Shown: positions 61,769 to 64,000 of the stretch, piece after piece
How positions within the stretch are numbered: position 1 is the first letter of the stretch
How the letters are laid out: each line of letters opens with the position of its first letter
NCBI GenBank assembly: GCA_051025295.1
Contig: JBMGJV010000024.1
Direction: 5' to 3' (one strand)
DNA from: KBS-83 sp051025295
Lineage (GTDB): Bacteria > Acidobacteriota > Terriglobia > Terriglobales > Acidobacteriaceae
Length of the DNA: 64,000 nucleotides
Program-made: the position numbers and the translations under genes
The notes under the pieces: generated by a model
The model's input: the letters and a program-made list of their open reading frames with translations, nothing else
Database searches by the model: none
Told to the model about the DNA's origin: nothing

Positions 61769-62725
61769 TTATGACCTCTTGCCGTTAGCAGCGTTTGTTG
61801 AGGCCGCAGCCGCGGGTTCGCCGTCCTGCGGATGCAGTGGCGCGTCCTGCTGGGCCATGCGGTATTGACCGACGGCCCAGTCCGCTTCGGCGAAGCCGGA
61901 CTCCTCTGCGCGATGAAGGACGCCGGCAAAATAGTCGGCCAGCGGGATGCGGATGCCGGCTTCCTCTGCGGCTTCGCGCACCAGGCGCGTGTCCTTGATG
62001 CCGAGCCGCACGGTGGCGCCGGGCGTCTCCGGCGGTTCCAAGATGGTGTGGCCGTAAGCCTCGTACAGCGGCGACTGAAAGAGCGCGCTGTTGATGGCCT
62101 GGTGGAAGAGCGACGGGGCGATGCCCTGGGCTTCGGCGTAGACGAAGGCTTCGGAGAGCGTCTGGATCATCGCGGTGATCATCAGGTTGCCGCCGAGCTT
62201 GAGTGCGTGCGCCTGCCACGGCTCAGCGCCAACCACACTGATGCCGCGGCTGATGCCGGCGAGCAACGGCTGCACCTGCTCGAGGGCATCAGGTGCGCCG
62301 GCGGTGACGATCCACAGTTTGCCCTGCTCCGCCACGCGAGGTCGACCGAAGACGGGCGCAGCGACGTGGCGCTGGCCGCGCTCTTCATGCGAAGCGGTAG
62401 TGCGCCGCGCGAGCGCGGTGCTGATAGTGGACAGGGTGACGTGAATGGCGCCGGGCTTCATCGCGTCGATGAAGCCGCGGCTGCCGGCGTGTTCGTCGCC
62501 GAAGAGGACGGCCTCGTTTGCCTTGTCGTCGCTCAGGATGGTGAAGACGATGTCCGCGTCGCGCACTGCGTCTTCGGGGCTGCTGGCGCTGTTCTGACTG
62601 AGCGCTTCGGTCTTGGCGCGGTCACGATTCCAGAGGCGGACAGAGTGGCACTGATGCAGCAGTAAGCGGGCGAGCGGCGTGCCCATCTGGCCGAGGCCAA
62701 GAAATGCAAGTTGCGGAGTGGTCAC
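61769..62725 (-). CDS. 6-phosphogluconate dehydrogenase-like beta-hydroxyacid dehydrogenase
   Basis: A 318-residue protein from GTG 62725, AAGGAG upstream. The N-terminal NAD fold LAFLGLGQMGTPLARLLL is followed by the beta-hydroxyacid dehydrogenase pattern with DAMKPGAIHVTLSTIS and the catalytic-type Lys in HALKLGGNLMITAM. The cofactor and substrate (3-hydroxyisobutyrate, tartronate or similar) cannot be set here. It is followed by the SDR gene. Confidence 0.9.
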   Translation of the reverse strand: MTTPQLAFLGLGQMGTPLARLLLHQCHSVRLWNRDRAKTEALSQNSASSPEDAVRDADIVFTILSDDKANEAVLFGDEHAGSRGFIDAMKPGAIHVTLSTISTALARRTTASHEERGQRHVAAPVFGRPRVAEQGKLWIVTAGAPDALEQVQPLLAGISRGISVVGAEPWQAHALKLGGNLMITAMIQTLSEAFVYAEAQGIAPSLFHQAINSALFQSPLYEAYGHTILEPPETPGATVRLGIKDTRLVREAAEEAGIRIPLADYFAGVLHRAEESGFAEADWAVGQYRMAQQDAPLHPQDGEPAAAASTNAANGKRS

Positions 62726-62831
62726 CGGGACTCCTTCGAGGAGGGCTACTCCGATGAGATGAAGTGGAGTGCCGGAACGATACAGGCTGCCGGTGAAGGC
62801 AGCCTGCATCGAAAACGCGCTTGTCTGTCTA

Positions 62832-64000
62832 CTACTGTGGCTCGGGCGGGTTGCTGACGCCGCTGGAATTGCCGGCGGCAGGCTGAGAGGGCATGGGCAT
62901 GGGCGCGGCCGTTGGCTGGTTGCCCGAAGGAGCCGCCGCGGGCTGGTTGGCAGCGGTCTGGGCGGGAGTCGTCTGGTTCGGTATGCCGATGGACGGGCCG
63001 GAGACGACCAGCTCCACGCGACGGTTCTGCTGGCGACCGGCGGCGGTGCTGTTGTCGGCGACCGGGTCAGCCTCTCCGTAACCGATGGCGCTTACGTTTT
63101 GCGCAGACACGCCCTGCTGCTCGAGGAAGGTCTGCACGGTGCTCGCGCGCTCGTTCGAGAGCTTCTGGTTGAACTCCTGGCTGCCCGTCGTGTCGGTGTA
63201 GCCCTCGACCTGCACCTTCAGATCGGGGTGCGCTTCGAAGATGCCCGCGACGCGCGCCAGCTTGAGCTGCGCATCCTGTTTCAGGTTGTAGCGGCCGGTG
63301 GCAAAGAGCACGTCCGACAGATTGACGACGAGACCGCGCGGCGTCTCCTGCGTCTGCAGGATGGAGTTGAGCTGCTGGCGAATCTGCTCACGCAACTGCT
63401 CTGTCTGCCGGCGAGCATCGGTCGCCTGCTGCTCGGCAGATTGCTGCGCGGCACGGGCACGTTCCGCGTTGGCCTCTGCCTCGGCACGCTGCGCGGCCTG
63501 TTGCTGGGCCTGGAGCTGTGCCTGCTGCTGCGCAAGTTGCGCCTGTTGCTCGGCCTGGTGCGCCTTTTCTGCATCCTGCTTCGCCGCTTCCTGACGAGCC
63601 TGCTGCTCGGCCTGTTCGGCGGCACGCTGCTCTGCCTGGATCTTGCGCAAGGTCACCAGGCGCGCATCCTCGGCGGTCTGGACGGCGGCACGAGCGTACG
63701 TCACTTCCTGCTTGCGATCGTGCTTGTGACGGTCGAGGTCCTGCGCGTTGGAGAGCTCCTGACGCGCGCGCGCGAGGATGTCGGGCGCGTTCTTATCCGC
63801 GCCGGCGGCCTGCGCAATCTGCACGGCGTTGATCGCCTCGTAGAGATCCAGCGGCGAGCGATCGTTGCGAGTGATGATGTCGGCCGGGTTCCGCTCCGCG
63901 GTGCTCTTGGTGTAGAGACCGCGCGGCAGCAGCGAGGCATGCGCATTGATCGGCGAGATGACGCCCTCGGTCTTGTCGTGCAGCACCTTGTTCTGCATGA
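62832..64000 (-). CDS. OmpA-family protein with coiled coil, 5' end outside window
   Basis: At least 389 residues, probably running past the window edge. An N-terminal helical part (LYEAINAVQIAQAAGADKNAPD) leads into a long Gln/Ala/Glu coiled coil (about 120-210), then an OmpA-C domain: VEGYTDTTGSQEFNQKLSNERASTV and GYGEADPVADNSTAAGRQQNRRVELVV, which binds peptidoglycan. A Pro/Ala/Gln-rich tail ends it. It links outer membrane or periplasm to the cell wall. Confidence 0.88.
   Translation of the reverse strand, partial: MQNKVLHDKTEGVISPINAHASLLPRGLYTKSTAERNPADIITRNDRSPLDLYEAINAVQIAQAAGADKNAPDILARARQELSNAQDLDRHKHDRKQEVTYARAAVQTAEDARLVTLRKIQAEQRAAEQAEQQARQEAAKQDAEKAHQAEQQAQLAQQQAQLQAQQQAAQRAEAEANAERARAAQQSAEQQATDARRQTEQLREQIRQQLNSILQTQETPRGLVVNLSDVLFATGRYNLKQDAQLKLARVAGIFEAHPDLKVQVEGYTDTTGSQEFNQKLSNERASTVQTFLEQQGVSAQNVSAIGYGEADPVADNSTAAGRQQNRRVELVVSGPSIGIPNQTTPAQTAANQPAAAPSGNQPTAAPMPMPSQPAAGNSSGVSNPPEPQ

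Overview
The window is GC-rich (about two thirds G+C by eye), densely coded and carries no rRNA, tRNA, CRISPR array, transposase or phage structural gene that I can see. An Acidobacteriota chromosome (Terriglobia-like) is the best inference. It rests on the mix of a CRTAC1/FG-GAP/ASPIC protein, many Tat- or Sec-exported proteins of unknown function, TPR lipid/secretion-type proteins, DUF885 and DUF4230 proteins, a Tat-exported phospholipase C, a Tat-exported ferritin-like protein and a two-domain cupredoxin. The assignment is by gene style only.

Layout. 1-4.8 kb: the 3' end of a hydantoinase B gene, a receiver-like protein, two tiny membrane proteins, an exported unknown and the FG-GAP protein. 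4.8-10.5 kb: a galactose (Leloir) locus, with a LacI-type regulator divergent from galT, an aldose-epimerase-like gene, galK and an exported phosphodiesterase; a LacI-type operator overlaps the predicted galT promoter. 10.6-13.3 kb: BadF-type sugar kinase, endonuclease IV and a methyltransferase. 13.65-16.83 kb: a lower-GC, tightly packed four-gene cassette on the + strand (HigB-like toxin, HigA fused to an ImmA/IrrE-type metallopeptidase, an Nmad2-like protein, and a protein made of two copies of an unrecognised domain plus zinc ribbon). This is the best candidate for an undescribed system. 16.8-28.4 kb: guaA (frameshifted in a C8 run), membrane protein, thioredoxin-fold protein, leuS, an orphan HicB-like protein, an amine-oxidase-type flavoprotein and a methyltransferase. 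28.4-31.9 kb: TPR protein, exported ferritin-like protein and dual cupredoxin. 32.2-33.9 kb: a second lower-GC toxin-antitoxin patch (orphan Phd; DUF433 antitoxin with a VapC45-like PIN toxin). 34-64 kb: tagatose-bisphosphate aldolase, phospholipase C, DUF4230, pyrG, a GAF-GGDEF cyclase, a decayed beta-propeller gene, moaA, an MFS carrier, cytochrome P460, PIG-L and YpdA-like reductase (divergent), a histidine kinase, a trypsin-like lipoprotein, an ABC-2 exporter, a quinone-reductase-like enzyme, DUF885 peptidase, TPR protein, DoxX, SDR plus 6-PGDH-family dehydrogenase, and an OmpA-family protein running off the end.

A dispersed repeat of about 155 bp is present twice, in the same orientation. 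Each copy lies just 5' of one of the two toxin-antitoxin patches. Three near-identical hairpin terminators (12- or 9-bp GC stem; GTGA loop in two, TGAC in the third) bracket the ferritin/cupredoxin genes and the second patch. These links between repeats, terminators and imported genes are the main non-coding observations.

Start codons were chosen from ribosome-binding sites and signal-peptide position. All functional calls come from motifs and remembered families, with no database search.
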